Assembly: GCF_003112575.1 (NCBI RefSeq)
Contig: NZ_BEWC01000001.1
Coordinates: forward strand, 806,001 to 870,000
DNA: 64,000 bases
Direction: 5' to 3'
DNA from: Streptomyces ardesiacus
GTDB taxonomy: Bacteria; Actinomycetota; Actinomycetes; Streptomycetales; Streptomycetaceae
A program made the translations under genes and the position numbers. The notes beneath the pieces are model-generated. The model was given only the letters and a program-made list of their open reading frames with translations. It searched no databases and was not told where the DNA came from. Below are positions 62,244 to 64,000 of the stretch, piece after piece (the stretch's first letter is position 1; each line of letters starts with the position of its first letter).

Positions 62244-63356
62244 ATGCAGCTCTCGGACCTCGAGAACCTCAAAATCGCCGTCGTCGGAGCCGGGTACGGA
62301 GGTGCCGCCGCCGCCAAGGCGCTCAGCCTCCTGGGCGCCCAGGTGGACGTCTACGAGCAGGCCAGTCGCATCCGCGAGGTCGGCGCCGGAATCGGTCTGC
62401 GCCCCTCCACCATGATCCGCTTCCGCGAGTGGGGCATCTTCGACGCGATCGCCGAGGTCACCTCGCCGAGCGACTACTTCGAGATCCTCACCGCCACCGG
62501 CGACCCCCTCATGAAGGAGGCGTGGCCCGCCGACGGCGAGCAGGTCCATACCCACCTGATCCACCGAGGCGACTTCATAGACGCCCTCCTCGGCGTGCTT
62601 CCCGGGGGCATGGTGCACCTCGGCCACAAGCTGGAGAGCGTCGAGGAAAAGGGTGAGGGCGCCATCCTCACCTTCGCGAACGGCACCACGGCCGAGGCGG
62701 ACCTGGTCGTCGGCGCCGACGGCATCAAGTCGGTCGTCCGCCACCAGCTGTTCAGCCAGCAGCCCCCGGTGTTCTCCGGCGAGCACGCCTACCGCACGGT
62801 GATCTCCACCGACGCCGCCCAGGGCATGGTCGTCGACGACAACCTGCGCATGTACATCGGCCGCGGCACCAAGGTCTACCTGCTGCCGCTGCGCCACCGC
62901 GGCCAGGTGTCCTTCGACATCACCGCCCTCAACCCGGACGGCACCTGGGCGCCGCAGGTCACCAAGGAGAACCTGCTCAAGACGGTCGAGGGCTTCGACG
63001 AGCGCCTGGTGGCCATCACCCGCGACCTCGACATGGACACCGTGAACATCCGCGCGGTGTACGACATCGACCCCGTCGACACCTGGCACACGGACTCCGT
63101 CGTCCTCGTCGGCGACGCCGCCCACTCGATGCTCCACCACCAGGGACAGGGCGCCAACTCGGCCATCGAGGACGGCGGCGCGCTCGCCGACGCCCTGAAG
63201 CAGGCCGACTCCCTGAAGGAGGCGCTCGCCCTCTACCAGGCCACCCGCAAGCCGGTGACCGACGAACTGCAGCGCATCTCGCGGCAGGGATGGACCGAGG
63301 AAGAGATCAACGACGTTTTTCCCGGCCAGAAGCCCGCCGCCGCAGGACAGGAGTGA
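62244..63356 (+). CDS. FAD-dependent aromatic monooxygenase
   Basis: The 370-residue class A flavin monooxygenase has the FAD fold IAVVGAGYGGAAAAKALSLL at residue 10, the DG motif VVGADGIKSVVRHQLF near 153, and the GD motif VVLVGDAAHSMLHHQGQGAN near 286. It resembles 6-hydroxynicotinate 3-monooxygenase and salicylate hydroxylase, so it would hydroxylate a phenolic or hydroxypyridine ring. It is shorter than the 3-hydroxybenzoate 6-hydroxylase-like protein of this window (422) and lacks its C-terminal TYDYSFTDW block, so it acts on another substrate. AGAGAG precedes the ATG; the hydrolase gene follows after four bases. Confidence 0.87.
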   Translation: MQLSDLENLKIAVVGAGYGGAAAAKALSLLGAQVDVYEQASRIREVGAGIGLRPSTMIRFREWGIFDAIAEVTSPSDYFEILTATGDPLMKEAWPADGEQVHTHLIHRGDFIDALLGVLPGGMVHLGHKLESVEEKGEGAILTFANGTTAEADLVVGADGIKSVVRHQLFSQQPPVFSGEHAYRTVISTDAAQGMVVDDNLRMYIGRGTKVYLLPLRHRGQVSFDITALNPDGTWAPQVTKENLLKTVEGFDERLVAITRDLDMDTVNIRAVYDIDPVDTWHTDSVVLVGDAAHSMLHHQGQGANSAIEDGGALADALKQADSLKEALALYQATRKPVTDELQRISRQGWTEEEINDVFPGQKPAAAGQE

Positions 63357-63360
63357 CCCC

Positions 63361-64000
63361 GTGACACTGCACCCCGAGATCGCCAAGTTCCTCGCCACCC
63401 TCCCGGCCCCGCCCGAGGGCCCGCTGGACCCCGTCGCCATGCGCGCCGCCGACGAAGCCCACGTCGCCCCGCCCGAGGAGCGCCTGCCGCTGCACGCCGT
63501 CGAGGACGTGACGGCGACGACGCCCGCCGTCGAGGTACCGGTCCGCGTCTACACCCCCGTCGAGGCCGAACGCCACGGCGTCCTCGTGTACTTCCACGGC
63601 GGAGCGTTCTTCCTCGGCAGCCTGGACACCCACGACCACGTCGCCCGCTCGCTGGCGAAGGAGACCGGCCTCAAGGTCGTCTCCGTCGGCTACCGCCTGG
63701 CACCCGAGGCGGCCTTCCCGGCCGGCCTCGACGACTGCTACGCGGTCGTGCGCTGGGCCGCGCAGGACGGCAACGGACTGGACTGGGACGGCACGACCCT
63801 GGCCGTCGCCGGCGACAGCTCCGGCGGCACCTTCGCCGCGGCCGTCGCCGCCCGGGCCCACGACGACGGCTTCGACCGGATCACCCACCAGATCCTGTAC
63901 TACCCGTCGCTCGACCTGGACTTCGACGTCGACCGCTACCCGTCGCTGCGGGAGAACGCCGTGGGCTACGGCCTGGAGACCGCGGGACTGAAGCCGTTCA
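63361..64000 (+). CDS. alpha/beta hydrolase of the hormone-sensitive-lipase family, 3' end cut by window
   Basis: The visible 213 residues show the HSL-family marks: oxyanion HGG in VYFHGGAFFLGSLDTHDHVA (about 79) and the nucleophile elbow VAGDSSGGTFAAAVAARAHD near 150 (Ser in GDSSGG). The later Asp and His of the triad lie beyond the window end. AGGAG precedes the GTG. It is the fourth gene of the phosphotriesterase operon and should hydrolyse an ester there. Confidence 0.9.
   Translation, partial: MTLHPEIAKFLATLPAPPEGPLDPVAMRAADEAHVAPPEERLPLHAVEDVTATTPAVEVPVRVYTPVEAERHGVLVYFHGGAFFLGSLDTHDHVARSLAKETGLKVVSVGYRLAPEAAFPAGLDDCYAVVRWAAQDGNGLDWDGTTLAVAGDSSGGTFAAAVAARAHDDGFDRITHQILYYPSLDLDFDVDRYPSLRENAVGYGLETAGLKPF

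Noticed and set aside
61260..63440. 726-residue minus-strand open frame
   Set aside because: Antisense shadow of the phosphotriesterase and monooxygenase genes; no motif found.

Overview
The window is very GC-rich, with strong GC bias at third codon positions, many GTG starts, Shine-Dalgarno-type GGAGG sites and stop/start overlaps (ATGA, GTGA). It carries mycothiol-dependent, F420/PPOX-type, SARP, HrdC-like and ergothioneine genes. Together these point to a Streptomyces chromosome. From memory, not from a search, the left 39 kb follows the S. coelicolor SCO0880-SCO0924 neighbourhood in gene content and order: second succinate dehydrogenase, ornithine-lipid acyltransferases, egtABCD, hrdC, trxC and def.

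Layout. 1-3.2 kb: sdhCAB operon, with sdhC cut by the window edge. 3.4-5.0 kb: OlsB/OlsA-like acyltransferase pair. 5.1-11.9 kb: PRC-barrel stress protein, UvrA-like ATPase, luciferase-like oxidoreductase, HAD phosphatase, dodecin and a sugar-binding lipoprotein. 11.9-16.4 kb: ergothioneine operon egtABCD on the minus strand. 16.6-24.5 kb: PARG-like protein, PemK-type protein, several small redox enzymes, an MFS exporter, an alpha/beta hydrolase and a divergent SARP regulator. 24.5-24.9 kb: two decayed gene ends, the scar of a lost gentisate-type cluster. 25-39.4 kb: CBS and sigma-factor genes (HrdC), a pyruvyl transferase with a coding 30-bp minisatellite, TerC, regulators with visible operators, thioredoxin with a SigR promoter, flavoprotein disulfide reductase, peptide deformylase and pirin.

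39.7-50.7 kb is an accessory region rich in broken genes. It holds a Ser/Thr kinase, an AadA-like nucleotidyltransferase, an ATP-grasp pseudogene, a patatin, a frameshifted pentapeptide-type pseudogene, a truncated response regulator, a histidine kinase fused to a small membrane protein, an IS630 remnant and an MFS exporter.

50.9-64 kb is an aromatic catabolism island. An IclR regulator faces gentisate dioxygenase, fumarylpyruvate hydrolase, mycothiol-dependent maleylpyruvate isomerase and a 3-hydroxybenzoate 6-hydroxylase-like monooxygenase; together these would take 3-hydroxybenzoate through gentisate to fumarate and pyruvate. Next to it, TetR and LysR regulators, a P450-ferredoxin-reductase operon and a divergent operon (two phosphotriesterase-like proteins, a flavin monooxygenase, an HSL-type hydrolase cut by the window end) look like an upper pathway whose substrate cannot be told from sequence. 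The first phosphotriesterase-like protein has lost nearly all metal ligands, while its tandem paralogue keeps them all. This pair is the most unusual coding feature in the window.
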